Part shown: positions 23,572-34,676 of the stretch, one piece after another | Position numbering within the stretch: the stretch's first letter is position 1 | Layout of the letters: every line of letters starts with the position of its first letter | NCBI GenBank assembly: GCA_021030915.1 | Contig: JAGEMR010000074.1 | Location: forward strand, 62,001-126,000 | Source of the DNA: Astrothelium macrocarpum | Lineage: Eukaryota > Ascomycota > Dothideomycetes > Trypetheliales > Trypetheliaceae | Length of the DNA: 64,000 bases | Direction of reading: 5' to 3' | Made by a program: the position numbers and the translations under genes | Notes under the pieces: model-generated | Seen by the model: only the letters and a program-made list of their open reading frames with translations | Database searches by the model: none | Told to the model about the DNA's origin: nothing

Positions 23572-23835
23572 TGTGTAAAAGAAGCCTTGCAGCCCAAGTC
23601 TGGAGCCTCTGAGTGGATTGTGGGGTTGTAGATGCACAATGTGTACAGCGCGCTTAACTAACGCGATAAGCGCCAAAACACGCTCGGATCGATCCGAAGG
23701 CCGATGACGTTCAAGACTTTGTATCCGCTTCAACATGCATTGATGAATCGGGACTCTGAGGGGTCTTGCTTTTCTCAGCATGACCCGATGATTTATGAAC
23801 TTTTCCACTAGTACTTCTCCTAGGAGCCAGCTGCA
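23572..23835. promoter_or_regulatory. Divergent promoter between COG3 and FMP25
   Basis: 264 bp between outward-facing starts serve both genes. No TATA box is evident. Confidence 0.5.
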
Positions 23836-25620
23836 ATGATGCTCCAACCACGATCGACCATCCGTCATTTATTACGAGCATTTCCCCGAACTCATCTCCA
23901 AAATACCTCTAGATCCTTTGTAAACCGTCAATCACCTCAGGCCCAGGTTGCGTCCGCCTACGTAGCCCGTCGACAACTTCATTTCATTCGTTCCATTTCA
24001 CTCGTCACTTCTGTCGGCGCAACTTTGGCACTATGGCAATGGCTTACTGGAGAGAAGTTTCTGAAAGATGCACATGCCGAAGCTCCGCCGGAGAATGATG
24101 TTGTATTTGAAGAGCCCAAAAAGACAAAAGGATTGCACAAAGAAGATGTCAGGGACTTGATTAGCTCACAACACTTGCAAGTAAAGAGGAGTTGGGAGAA
24201 TCCGGGAGTTTATGCTTGGGGATCAAATAGTGGAAAAGTGGTTGCACCAGACTCAAATGAGACTGTTGTGAAGCGGCCTCAACGAATACCCTTCTTTGAC
24301 GGAAAACTATTAAGAGATCTCAAACTAGACAGATATTTCGGTGCGGCCATTGATGAGAAAGGCAACTTGCTACAATGGGGAACGGCTTTCTCGTCTGCTG
24401 TTTCGGAGCCAACTATCACATTACGAGGGAAGAACCTTCAGTCTTTGGCAATATCTCGAGATCGCATCATTGGTAGGGGCAACGATGGCAAAGTTTACTC
24501 TGTTCCAGTATCACAAGAAGACCAGGAGCATGACCCTAAACCTCTTGAAAACACGTGGATACCCTTTTGGAGCACAAGGTCAAGGATCAGTTATCGTCGC
24601 GTCGAGCCGCAGAATCTTGGTTGGAACGAAAAGGTGACCGCGATCGCGGGTGGAGCAGAACATGTTTTGTTGATGACTTCCAAAGGTCGGGTCTTCTCAG
24701 CAGCTTCCAGTGGGCTAGACTTTCCAAGCAGAGGCCAGCTCGGTATTCCTGGTCTGACATGGCTTACGCGCCCGTCAGGCGCTTACGATCAATGTCACGA
24801 AATTACGACGCTCCGTGGTTTCGACATACAAAAGGTGGCTGCAGGCGAGTTTCACTCACTTGTCCTTGACAAAGATGGTCGAGTCTTCTCCTTTGGTGAC
24901 AACTCTCTTGGTCAGCTGGGCTTCGATTACAGCTCTGAGTCATCAATGGTTGACGCTCCGTCACTCATAAATATCCAAAGGCTCTATGCTGGGACCAGTC
25001 AAATTCCACAAGTGACTGGTATAGCGGCTGGCGGTTCCAATAGCTATTTTCTTATCGATGCTACAAAGAAAGCGATCCCGACCGACAACACTGCTTTGGC
25101 ACGTAACCTGGGCCGAGTGACTGCAGATACCTGGGCTTGTGGTCATGGTCTCTGGGGTAGTCTTGGCAATGGCCGCTGGACACACATTCAAGGCATGCCC
25201 ACCAAAATACCCGCATTCAGTGGCTTGTTTGAGTATGACGAAATCAACAAAAAAGCTGTACCCATCCGTCTGTCGCGCCTTTCTATCGGTGCCACACATG
25301 CTGCAGCTGTAATGGACAATATTACATATCTCGATGCTAATGCCAGAAGCTCCAAAAATGACACCAATTGGGGAGCGGATATCTTATTCTTTGGAAACAA
25401 TGAATACTATCAACTTGGCACAGGCAAAAGGAATAATGTGTCAAATCCAACATATATTCAGGCGTTGGATGTGGAGGCGGAGCGAAAGGTTCGTGGTAAA
25501 GAAGACCATCGATTTCACATTACACCGAGAAAGACCATCAAGGTGAATGGCCGATCCGTCAGCGTGGAGCAAAGAGTCGAATGTGGGAAGAGTGTTACGG
25601 CCGTCTATTCTGGACTTTGA
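23836..25620 (+). CDS. fmp25: Mitochondrial RCC1-repeat protein Fmp25
   Basis: A single exon encodes 594 aa. The N-terminus is a basic, hydroxylated presequence (MMLQPRSTIRHLLRAFPRTH) followed by one hydrophobic stretch (SISLVTSVGATLALWQWL). This fits targeting to the inner mitochondrial membrane. RCC1-type beta-propeller repeats follow, with signatures such as GVYAWGSNSGKV, HVLLMTSKGRVFSA, FHSLVLDKDGRVFSFGDN and DILFFGNNEYYQLGTGK. Yeast Fmp25 and human RCC1L are known from respiratory chain or mitoribosome biogenesis. The exact role here is inferred from the match in architecture and length. Confidence 0.82.
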   Translation: MMLQPRSTIRHLLRAFPRTHLQNTSRSFVNRQSPQAQVASAYVARRQLHFIRSISLVTSVGATLALWQWLTGEKFLKDAHAEAPPENDVVFEEPKKTKGLHKEDVRDLISSQHLQVKRSWENPGVYAWGSNSGKVVAPDSNETVVKRPQRIPFFDGKLLRDLKLDRYFGAAIDEKGNLLQWGTAFSSAVSEPTITLRGKNLQSLAISRDRIIGRGNDGKVYSVPVSQEDQEHDPKPLENTWIPFWSTRSRISYRRVEPQNLGWNEKVTAIAGGAEHVLLMTSKGRVFSAASSGLDFPSRGQLGIPGLTWLTRPSGAYDQCHEITTLRGFDIQKVAAGEFHSLVLDKDGRVFSFGDNSLGQLGFDYSSESSMVDAPSLINIQRLYAGTSQIPQVTGIAAGGSNSYFLIDATKKAIPTDNTALARNLGRVTADTWACGHGLWGSLGNGRWTHIQGMPTKIPAFSGLFEYDEINKKAVPIRLSRLSIGATHAAAVMDNITYLDANARSSKNDTNWGADILFFGNNEYYQLGTGKRNNVSNPTYIQALDVEAERKVRGKEDHRFHITPRKTIKVNGRSVSVEQRVECGKSVTAVYSGL

Positions 25621-26167
25621 AGGCCTACTGAATGTACGATACATTTGGGATGTTAAGATAACATCCCAATCAGTCAAATAAATCAACAACGTTTCGAACA
25701 CTAGTCGCCATTAGTGAGCTCTTCGAGTTTGTCCTTGATATTAAGTCGGTCGCCCCTCGTTGCTCCAGCCAAGCAACAGCGCACTATCTATATACACGGG
25801 CGGAAGCCTTCCTTCCGTTGCCTTGGTTTCTTGCTCCTTTCCAATGTCTCAAACCGCCAAAGTCGGTCGAGATGTATAGTCCTCAAAGATGTGATACCCA
25901 ACGCCGCCCTGATGCAGAGTTCCTTTCATTCTTTGTCTAAATACAGTGAAGAAGGTGCGAAAGGGTGAGGGTATTACTAAATGCTCAAGCATCGCTCAAA
26001 GGATCGGAGTCGGATCCAGATCCTGTAGCTCCTGTGATGATCCTCAACAAGTTCATTTCCAATGTCGTCTCTTTGCTTTTTCGTCCTTCATCTCCTCGTT
26101 TTTCCTTGCTGAATCATCACAAATCTTCCATATCAATTGTTCGATAGCCAAAATCTCTTCACCTTTA
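25621..26167. other. Convergent 3' intergenic stretch
   Basis: 547 bp between two gene ends. It is pyrimidine-rich near 26050-26200. No gene or repeat is seen. Confidence 0.4.
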
Positions 26168-27222
26168 CTAATCATCTGCCAATTTGTCCAACATCCTAAT
26201 ACTCAATATCATCACCAACAATCCAATCGTCACCACCACCAGTAAGCCGAAGCTAAACCATCCCAACACCATCGCACTTGTCCCTACTCCACTCTTGACG
26301 CTCCCATTTCCCAGATCTTGAGCGATTTGCGATGCGGCTACTGACGCTGTATGTTGCCATAACACGCTAACAAGTACAAACACTGACGAGACAAAGATGA
26401 GGGCGAGGGCTATTTGGGAGACGGGTCGAGAGGGAAAAGGTTTGATGTCAACGTCGGATCCAGTCCTGGCATCGGTCTCCTCGTGCCAACCAGGGAAGGT
26501 AGCGAGAAGCAGGAGGCAAAAGAAGGCAAGCACGATGGCGACGATTCTGGACATTCCGCGTTAGCTTTTCTGATCTTGACGACATTTTGAGACGAAAACA
26601 AACGTGACGGATGTAAACAGATGTCGTAAATACTGGAGACGAAAACAAATCCCAGAGATCGCAGAACAAGAACAGCGCACTCGAGAAGGCCGAGAAGTTC
26701 AGCCACATCAAGAACCAGATTGGTACTTACAGTAGATAAGGGAAGACAATGTCGTTCTTGAATGTGCTCGCCACCCAAATCAAGTTTAGTGGATCTTGAT
26801 CCACACTGATCTGTTCCGCCAATGCAGTTGCATTGTCACTGCATAAGAAAGAGCCTCCATCTGGATTGACACAAAGGCCAAAGTATCCAACCCGCACCTC
26901 AAGTTGTGCATTGCCCACAATGTTGGCAATCGCAGCTGTAACGCCAGGATCGACTTGTGATGGGTCGTATATCGGTGTGTAGTGCTGATAGTATAGAGAT
27001 ATGAGGAAGATGCCAGGTATTAATGGTGACGAAGATGAGCAGCCTGCCAGTAGTAGAGCTAAGAAAAAATTCAATGTCAGCTAGGTCTCCAGTTAAACGG
27101 ATGCAGGAAGATGACGTACATAATAGTACTATGGCTACTGCAATCAGTATCATGAGAACATGATGATAGCCTATGAATGGTATGAAACGATTGAAGCCAA
27201 CGGCAAATCGCATTGGCGGCAT
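26168..27222 (-). CDS. Fig1-family calcium regulator and membrane-fusion protein
   Basis: Three exons (27222-27120, 27058-26731, 26546-26168) give 269 aa with frame preserved at both joins. The protein has four membrane segments. TM1 is FIGYHHVLMILIAVAIVLLS..., followed by the Fig1 signature AGCSSSSP just after it. Next are an extracellular loop with paired cysteines (FGLCVNPDGGSFLCSD) and TM2 spanning the second junction (FPYLL joined to IVAIVLAFFCLLLLATFPGW). Then come the conserved KPFPSRPVSQ loop and TM3-TM4. Role in yeast and filamentous fungi: low-affinity calcium influx and cell fusion during mating or hyphal fusion. The second intron (184 bp) contains a misleading open frame. Confidence 0.85.
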
Positions 27223-28121
27223 TGTGGTATGCTTCTATCCCGTCTCCCCTTTCGTCTCGGTTCTCCCTGCGGCTCCCGAAGGGCCGGGAGTTTGGATGTG
27301 TGGAATGCTGCAGCAGTAGGCGAGTAGCGCTCAATTGGCAACGTGGAATGCGTTGGGTCTTTTCGGTGCGCACGAAGAAGAATGCTCCGTCGAATTGGCA
27401 GGAGGAATTGAAGCCCTACTCAGTAACACAATATGGTCAGATACCGAATGGTCAAATTGGTGTTGATGTGGTGTGGGAGAATGAGAAGTTTCTCTTAGCT
27501 CTCAGAAAAGAAAACTCTTTGCCTCCTACGTTGGGTAATGTGCTAATGTGGAGCAAAAAAATTTGGGTGGTTGAAGAGTATGGCTGGGGTGGCTGGAATC
27601 CGCGTATGAGCGCGTACGACGTGGTTCGCAAACAAATCTGCCGACCGGGCAACCACAAGCTAGGTTTAGCGTAGCGGGACTACCCGCCAGAGCTTCAGGT
27701 ACCGCACGGGCCACCTTGGTTCATCTTTTCAAACACGCGGTTTTGGCCTTGACAAAAGACGGAAGAAGCTTTCTTCCCTCATTTTTACCCTCATGATCAT
27801 GAGAAGGCAGCAAGCCTTTGATTTTCCCTTTTCTAGATTCAAGCTGATCTCTCCGCGTACAATGCTGAGCTTTGGCGCGCGTTAACCATAAGGCTGTAGC
27901 AATACGTTTTTCGATAACTCTATTATTCCAGGCAAGCACACAAGTTCACAAGCAACAAACGATATTAAACAAGACTTCGAAGATAATTAGGACTTTGTTG
28001 GTATCACTAGGATCAGAATGTTACTCGTTAACTACATTCGATTGCATGACCCAGGAAAGTCGTCATCCTATAGCGCCAATGCTCCGCCATTCCATCACCA
28101 CCATGGTATAAGTACACATGT
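27223..28121. other. Intergenic region between FIG1 and HSP9/12
   Basis: About 0.9 kb that holds the FIG1 promoter and the 3' region of the small heat-shock gene. I find no coding pattern on either strand. Confidence 0.4.
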
Positions 28122-28511
28122 TTAGTCCTTGTTAAGACCAAGCGCGTTCTTGGTCTTGTCCAAGATGCTGTCACCAGTGCCGCCGTGGACCTCTTTGTCC
28201 TTTTCACGACCAAACTTGTCAGCGGTAGCTTGCACCGTGGTCTTGGAGTCGTCAGACTGAGCCTCACTACATGTAGTGTCAGTAATTTGCACGGGTATGT
28301 CTAGAAATGAAGCCTGAGCAGCTTACCGAGCAATCTTGTCACCGGAGCCTGTCACACTCTCCTTGATCTTGTCCGTAGTAGACTTGGAGGAGTCGGGAGT
28401 GACTTGCTCCTTGACCTCTGTCATGATGAATTAGCAACGATGGTGCAGTAAATGACACAAAAGAACAAGAGACGTACTGTCAGAGAAGTCCTTGCGTCCA
28501 GCTTCAGCCAT
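28122..28511 (-). CDS. Hsp9/Hsp12-family stress protein
   Basis: Three short exons begin at the ATG at 28511 with MAEAGRKDFSD. They continue through KEQVTPDSSKSTTDKIKES and TGSGDKIAR, then ADKFGREKDKEVHGG, and end at ALGLNKD. The protein is about 90 aa, very hydrophilic, and rich in Lys, Asp, Gly and Ser, as in the family. Role of family members: an intrinsically disordered protein that folds on membranes and protects cells in heat, stationary phase and osmotic stress. A stress-response element AGGGG is present about 220 bp upstream (28729-28733), which fits but does not prove Msn2/4-type control. Confidence 0.85.
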
Positions 28512-29071
28512 GTTTAATGATGTGATTTGGTTGAAGATGTGAAGAAAGGTATATGGTGGTTGTTGATGGGATTTGCAAAAAGTATCTCAGAAGTCGATGA
28601 TGAAAGTCGGTGAAGGAGAAGATGCAGAAGTGCCCCAAAGGTTCGTATTTGTACCTCTGCAGAAAGACATGCACGTCAAGCCTTGGGTAGATACGTCATC
28701 GGTCACGCTCGACGTTCTGAGACGTAACAGGGGCAACCAGGAGAATTTCACCGGCTATTAAAGGCATAAGCCACAAAAAATACGCCATACGCGTGAAATG
28801 GGGCTGTCACCATTGGAGCGTTCCAGATTGCCATGATTGCATGCGCCTGATGGCGTCTTCGGTGGCAAGCTGCGGGGCAGATCGAGATTCACCATTTCAC
28901 CGTAAGTAAGGCGGCAACGTCACTGCTACCTCACAAACAGGTTTTGGTCGTACATCACCTAGTCTCAGCAGATGCAGCAAAGGACGGAAGTTTGAAGTAA
29001 AGCATTCAGACTATGACCGATTTCATGCAATGCTACTACGACGTCCATGCATTCCCCTCATGCTTGAAGGT
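28512..29071. promoter_or_regulatory. HSP9/12 promoter region
   Basis: 560 bp upstream of HSP9/12, also containing the 3' end of the next gene. One AGGGG stress-response-like element lies at 28729-28733. No coding pattern. Confidence 0.4.
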
Positions 29072-29428
29072 CTAGAAGTCCTCAATCGCGTAGACCTCGT
29101 ATGCTGGAACCTCATAGGGATGAGACTTCCTCAAGGCCTCCACGGCTGCCTTCACAATGTCCTTGCCAACACATAAGACCTCGCACCTGACCTCTTCAAC
29201 TTCCTCCAACTCGCCGACTTTGCCGATTGCTGGATTGGCGTTGTCACCGGGTCTGAACTGACCTATGCCTGGTGAGCTAGTCCACGCTGTTTCTGTATAG
29301 ACTGCCTCGGGATTGGCATTGGCCTGCGAAGGTGGATAACGTCCTGCGCCAGCATCGAAAATTGCAGTCTTAATCTTCGGGAGCGGTGCAGGGGGCGTGA
29401 AGAAGACAAGTTTGTAGCGTTGTGACAT
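29072..29428 (-). CDS. NIF3 C-terminal-domain (YqfO-like) small protein
   Basis: 118 aa starting at the ATG at 29428 (MSQRYKLVFFTPP). A longer in-frame extension begins upstream, but MSQRYK starts the conserved fold. Recognisable features are KTAIFDAGAGRYPP, GIGQFRPGDNANPAIG, EEVRCEVLCVG and a final KSHPYEVPAYEVYAIEDF. These match the CutA-like ferredoxin fold inserted in bacterial NIF3/YqfO proteins and found alone in many fungi. Its function is not established. A role in binding nucleotides or metals can only be guessed. Confidence 0.78.
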   Translation of the reverse strand: MSQRYKLVFFTPPAPLPKIKTAIFDAGAGRYPPSQANANPEAVYTETAWTSSPGIGQFRPGDNANPAIGKVGELEEVEEVRCEVLCVGKDIVKAAVEALRKSHPYEVPAYEVYAIEDF

Positions 29429-30324
29429 GGTCGTGGTTGAGAGCTGGCTCTGAAAAGCCTTGTAGGAGGAAAAAGACGGGATCCCTCCTATCCGATGGGT
29501 AAAAGAGATATTTTGCAGTGATTCTCTTATTCTTAAATGTGTTCTAGTGTAGTTCATGGAAATATTAGATCCAGTGAGATATTGATCGAGATGAAGATTG
29601 CGGGATAAAGGCGAGTCACATAATGAGCTGCACAGCTAAGCATTACCTTAACACACGAAAGCCATGCAAAGGACAGGGCTAAGAATGTGCTGCAGTAGGT
29701 CACCCATGCTTGATATTTCAACAGAGCATACGGTTATCCAGGCATGCTGTGGATGCGAAGTAAATACGAAGTGAATACCGAAGGAATAAATGGGTATTGT
29801 GCTGCTAATACTGTTTGCACAATTGCGCCTCGTGGTGGTGAATACGAGGAAATCGGATCAGGCCTTTTCCCGTCCTCCATCTCACGTACTTATTCCTGTA
29901 TTCTTTCAAGCTCTTGCAACAGATAGTCTGTTTCTTACAGGCATCACTTCAAATTGTTGTTGCAAAATTTATCTTCTGAAATTTCTAGGCTCTTATGATT
30001 ACCTGGGCAGTAGGAAGTCCATTGGGGGTTGCAATAAGAGATGTCACTCGACCGCGAAAGAGATAATTCACCGTACGCCTCATGGGAGACCCTCAATAAC
30101 AGGCAACAGTATAACCTTAGAGATAACTTCTCAACAAATTGTTTATGATTTCGTTTACGATGGTGATTATTGAAAATGGTATGTGGTCCTCCCTATGAGA
30201 CCTGCGGTGGCTATGTTACTCACCCTCGCCAGTGAAATCTTTTATTGCAACCCCTGGTGTCATTGTCTACATCCTGAATTGCCGGATGTTATATCCGGAA
30301 AAATAGAGAATGCGCGTTTATTGG
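29429..30324. other. AT-rich intergenic stretch
   Basis: About 0.9 kb with many stops in all frames. It may hold the decayed 5' part of the pseudogene that follows. No repeat family is recognised. Confidence 0.35.
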
Positions 30325-31753
30325 TTCAAATTCAGCAATCACAACTGCTCTCATCGTTGTTGTCTGTGGCGAGTTACCAAATTGCATCCTGTCCCACATT
30401 CTTAAAGTGACGTTGCCGCAATACAAAGACGAGAGGTACTCCGAGTTCCTCGAAAACCACGATTCAGATGAATTCATGGATAGAGCTTACACTTGGCCAT
30501 GAAGCACTTAGACGCGAGCCTGGAAGGACTCTGAACCTGCATTATACCGTCTGGAATCAGCCAAATAGGTATAACAAATTTGTCTTGCTGGGGACTTTGC
30601 CCAAAGGAGATTTCACAATCACAAAAGATCGGAACTTGGTCCTGAACATCATGGAACACTACCTCGCGCTTCTTTTTAGGACATTGCAGGTAGAAGATCA
30701 GATCAAATATCTGCCTCCAACGTTCAAAGTCTTCGATGACGAGGTTGAGCTGAATGTCGCAATTCCCCTCACACAAGGAAAAGCTTTATGGGTATCCAAC
30801 ATGAAACTCCTCCGGTCCGAAGACCCGGAGAAATTTGATTATGCCAGAACCAACGCACGGAAAGCGGGTTTGGCTCTCCAAGCTGTCTTAAAACAGTCCA
30901 AATATGCCGAGGTTGTTGATGGGGTTCGGCAAGGATCCAGGAACTTCGGATCTGTTTATCGAGGGCCTCTTAGCGAAGACGAGCAGGAGGTCAAAGTGAG
31001 ATGCTCGCGTTGCGGGACGGAACGTATCGACTGACATCCCAAATATGAGACTGCCCCTTCGAACAGATATCTTGTGAGCATGCTACCATGTCACGTTTGT
31101 AATTCCCGGAACCCCTTAACTAGTGTCAAGGCTGTAAAGACGAGACATCATCCTGTGGATTCTCTTCTACCTCGCGTAAGCGCAGAGCATGTTATTCGAA
31201 AGGCTAAGAGAGAGAGGGATTCGGTCGGTGTACCAGAGAAGCCAAAATACGCAGCGGTATTGGAAAGTGTCCGGCGCAGATCCCAATACTTTAGCCAGAC
31301 TTATCGAGGTCCCATCAGTCCAGTCGAACAAGAGGTGAAAGTTCGGTGCACGCAGTGCGGTACGGAGCGAATAGATGGGAATCCCAAATACGAGATGGGG
31401 CCATCCGGCAGATATCTAGTTAGTACTCTGCCTTGTGAAACCTGTCAAACCAAAACCCATCTCCAAGACGTCGTGGGATCAGGCAGACAACACATCGTCC
31501 CGCAGATCCTAACTTGGCGAATGTGAGCGTCGATTATGTGGTCCTACGGGCAAGACGGGCACGGGATGAGTGGAATCAAAAGCATGAAATTGATGGCAAC
31601 TTTGAAGACGACGAAAGCCCCAGACTCGATTCCGAAGAGGAGGAAGGCTTCGATCTTGACTCTGAAGAGGAAAGCGTGATCTCGATGCCGAAGAAGAAGA
31701 GATGGTCTTTGACCTCAAGGAAGGGGGATTCCTTAATGGACTTGTGTTTATGA
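30325..31753 (+). pseudogene. Decayed fungal orphan gene with repeated CxxC modules
   Basis: A coding signal can be followed across three frame breaks. The first segment ends near YSEFLENHDSDEFMDRAYTW, before a stop at 30500-30502. The next frame carries LNLHYTVWNQPN and KFVLLGTLPKGDF, then VRCSRCGTERID, and meets a TGA at 31032-31034. The frame continues with YLVSMLPCHVCN. A second copy reads VKVRCTQCGTERIDGNPKYE and YLVSTLPCETCQ, with no stop at the matching place. Around 31470-31500 the frame shifts again and leads to a partial third unit (LANVSVDYVVLRARRARDE) and an acidic tail. Each unit has two CxxC pairs, suggesting zinc binding. The family resembles lineage-specific fungal proteins I recall only vaguely; function unknown. 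Confidence 0.6.
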
Positions 31754-32322
31754 AAGGAGAAGGAGTCAGTCCTGAACCCAAAGAGAAGGCTATCGCTATT
31801 CAATCTAGAAGAAGAGTTATTCTGGATTGAGTCTGAGACAGGCATTATAACAATAGAATTAATTGAACAAGCATGGATAGCGTTATGAACTTGCGCCTCC
31901 CGTGGTCTTCATTTGCCATTACAGGAATGTTCTGAGCAAGCACTGCTGGAGTGACGAAGGCACTTTACAAAACTTACGGCTAAAGTTTGATAGGGGCTCA
32001 GAGCACCGGCCTCGGCCGGCCCTCCGATAACCTTGATTTCCTTAACTTCACTACCACCACTGCTCTGTCGTTTATTTCTAAGCTATTTCTAAGCGATAAA
32101 ACTTTATTATTACAAAGTTGAGAGAGGGAAAGGGACAGGAGCAAAAGAAAAGAAGCCGAATGATACTCATCTTCGAGACCTTTAGTCCCAGCAGTAAGGC
32201 ACTTGATCGCTTCACTCTTTCATTTCTATTCGTTTACAGGGCTGTTAAGAATTATTCCATCAACATCGTAAACGTTGTCATCCAGAATCCCGCGTTTTGT
32301 TATAAAGCTGTGCACGAGGTAG
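31754..32322. other. Intergenic stretch
   Basis: About 570 bp between the pseudogene and the hydrolase 3' end. AT-rich sequence around 32080-32120. No gene seen. Confidence 0.35.
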
Positions 32323-33411
32323 TCAATGAGCCTGTATAAACTCCTTGGCCGCCTTCGCTGCGTTTTCCGCTTCTACTTCAAATCCTAAAATATTCCCAAC
32401 AAACATCACATCGTGTGGAGCTTCTGGAATTACCTCAATCTGGACGGCACTCTTGCGCAGCGTTTCCATTTGATGTCCGAACACAATTGCCTCTTCCGAT
32501 AATATCTCCAGTGCTCCAACACAAATCCACATCGGCGTCTCGGTGGCAAAGGGCCAACCTAAGTTTACGAGATATGGCTGAACAGACTTGTCCGAAAGCT
32601 GGACATCTTGTGTGAGCCCAAGTGCTCCCCACGAAGTAAAGTTGCCCACAAGATAGTCTGTGGCATAAAACTTGCTTCTATCCACGTTATTGGGGTCTGT
32701 TGCATTGATTAAATCGATGGCAGGGCTCCAAAGTAGAGCGGCTCGTGGTTGCGCTAATGGTGTAGTCTGCGTGCAGATGTATCTCAGGAGTGAGAGCGCG
32801 ATGTGGCCTCCGGCAGAATCTCCAGATAACAATATTTGACGAGGATCGACACCAGTGGATATAACGAAGGCGTATGCAGAAACAGCGTCTTGTAAAGCCG
32901 CCGGAAAGCGTCCACCCAAGTTGCTGGCTAGACGGTATGAAGGCATGAGCGTGTATTGCGCGACTCTGCTGAGTGTTGTTGCGGCGTAAGCAGCATCCCC
33001 TGGCCTTCCCTCCCCAATGGCATAGCCGCCGCCATGAAAATGAATGACGATGTCATCCTTGTAACCTCGAGGTGGCGGAGATGGATACCACGTACCACCA
33101 ATTTCCATGGGTCTGATTTTCTCGTCGTCCAAGGGAAATCTGTAGTGATCTTCGCTTGCCACTGGAATTTTCGCAAAGCGATCACGTTCTGATCCAGGCT
33201 CCAGGCGTAAAGGCGTCTTTGCTTCGACTACCGCGGTGTGGTACAGAAATGACCGCATGCCGCGGACCATTAAACTCTGCCGAATTGTCCATTTGGGATT
33301 CGGCCGAGTAAATAGAAATACAACCATCGTGATGGGTAAGTCGACCAGCTTCCATAGAATAGCGAAGCCAACCCAAATAGCCTTGCCAGGATGGCTTGTG
33401 AATATCCGCAT
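32323..33411 (-). CDS. Alpha/beta hydrolase, hormone-sensitive-lipase-like (fold-3) family
   Basis: A single exon encodes 362 aa from the ATG at 33411. The N-terminus has a hydrophobic segment (WVGFAILWKLVDLPITMVVF), probably a membrane anchor. The oxyanion-hole motif HFHGGGYAIGEG and the nucleophile elbow SGDSAGGHIALS are clear. The catalytic His is probably in EAPHDVMFV. The acid residue is likely in the stretch before it. Family members hydrolyse carboxyl esters or steroid and lipid esters; the substrate cannot be told here. It stands alone, flanked by decayed sequence on both sides. Confidence 0.85.
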   Translation of the reverse strand: MRIFTSHPGKAIWVGFAILWKLVDLPITMVVFLFTRPNPKWTIRQSLMVRGMRSFLYHTAVVEAKTPLRLEPGSERDRFAKIPVASEDHYRFPLDDEKIRPMEIGGTWYPSPPPRGYKDDIVIHFHGGGYAIGEGRPGDAAYAATTLSRVAQYTLMPSYRLASNLGGRFPAALQDAVSAYAFVISTGVDPRQILLSGDSAGGHIALSLLRYICTQTTPLAQPRAALLWSPAIDLINATDPNNVDRSKFYATDYLVGNFTSWGALGLTQDVQLSDKSVQPYLVNLGWPFATETPMWICVGALEILSEEAIVFGHQMETLRKSAVQIEVIPEAPHDVMFVGNILGFEVEAENAAKAAKEFIQAH

Positions 33412-33942
33412 TCTGTTAAGTTGGATGTTTCGGTTGTGGTGTAAGTTCTTGCCAACTACATTGGGATTCCTCCAAATGACGTAGGCATAAAAATTCTTAT
33501 GGTTGTCTTGATTGCTCTTCTGGAATAACCTCTCTTGCGAAGAGTTTCCGAGTTAGGGGTGCGTCCACTGATGGCTAGAGTTGAGTTATAAGAGAAGTGG
33601 ATTTGGCACGTCGAACATCTAGTTACGAATAAGAAAATTGGTAGAACCGGGAGGTAGGATCGAGAACAGATTTCAATTTGCGGGAGCAGTTCGACAGAAG
33701 AGGTGTTGTTGAAGTACGTCATCCAAATTCCGGTGAAAAGGTAATGCTCAGATGGAGTAGTGTGAAAGCTGGGGCTAAGTGCAGGATTAGAGTGTATTTA
33801 GTTAGTGTCGTCTGTTCTTTCCCTCTCTTACACCAGCGCCTGATAACTGACTCGGCCTCCCGATGTTGAGCGATAAACTACTTTAGCAAAACAATGACGG
33901 TTATGAAAAGCCAAGAAAAAAAAGTAAACACACAAAAAAATT

Positions 33943-34083
33943 CGACATTGACAAGATTTGAACTTGCGCGGGCGAACCCAATAGATTTCGATAATTCAAG
34001 TCTATCACTACTCATGGTTAGTATTTCCACCCATAGAAAAGAGTCTAAATAAGACGAACCCTTAACCACTCGGTCACAATGTC
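33943..34083 (-). tRNA. tRNA-Ser(UGA)-like sequence with an internal insertion, probably non-functional
   Basis: Read on the minus strand, the first seven bases GACATTG pair perfectly with the last seven CAATGTC. A D-arm (ACC/GGT around GAGTGGTTAAG), an anticodon stem ATAGA/TCTAT with TGA in the loop, a long serine-type variable arm (GGGTTCGCCC) and a T-arm (GCAAG/CTTGT) are present. A T7 run follows two bases after the discriminator, like a Pol III terminator. However, about 50 extra bases sit between the D-arm and the anticodon stem, and 7 more in the anticodon loop. That is not the normal place for a tRNA intron. The B box reads AGTTCAAATCT, degenerate from GGTTCGAATCC by C-to-T type changes. 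Confidence 0.45.
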
Positions 34084-34643
34084 AACTACTTAGTTGCTCC
34101 AGAATGAGAGTATATATTATATAAAATTCATGTTCGATTGAGTTACCGCCTTTCAAGCGGTTGGACCCACTATTTCAATGCACTGCAGAAAGGAGACTGT
34201 GAAATAATTTCTCGCTATGGTTTGGACTGAGCTACTAAGAGTCAAAAGGTTAAATCCGGATATTGATTCTCCTTAATCCATAATTTATTTCTCAATGACT
34301 GGTTGGCAAATTAAAATAGGTCCAAATTATGCTGAGAATCTCACTTAGACATATTTGATTGGTATGGCCCTTCACTGTTCACAATATCTCCCCTTAGGGC
34401 GATGACGTAGAGAAGATGATTCAAAATTTAATTGCAGAGACCATATATATATACCGAGGAAATCCCAACGACAAAAAGTGGCAAACCCATTCAGGATAGT
34501 GCTCGATATGTGGACTCATATTTGGAATAGCTCGAAATCGTACTGAAGGTCTCTCTGTTGTGTGTTTGCTTAAATATCTCTTGCTATCCAAAATGTTCCT
34601 TATCGTAATCACTAGTGGTATCAGCTGCCCTGACGAAGATGGT

Positions 34644-34676
34644 GAAATCTATTGGGTTCGCCCGCGCAAGTTCAAA
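34644..34676 (+). repeat. 33-bp exact inverted copy of the tRNA-Ser-like 3' half
   Basis: These 33 bases are the reverse complement of 33957-33989. They cover the 3' anticodon stem, the variable arm and part of the T-arm of the tRNA-like sequence. No 5' half is found upstream, so this is a fragment. Confidence 0.85.

Noticed and set aside
26410..26778. Open frame of 122 codons inside FIG1
   Set aside because: It lies mostly in the second FIG1 intron; splicing across 26547-26730 gives the conserved TM2 and FPGW motif.
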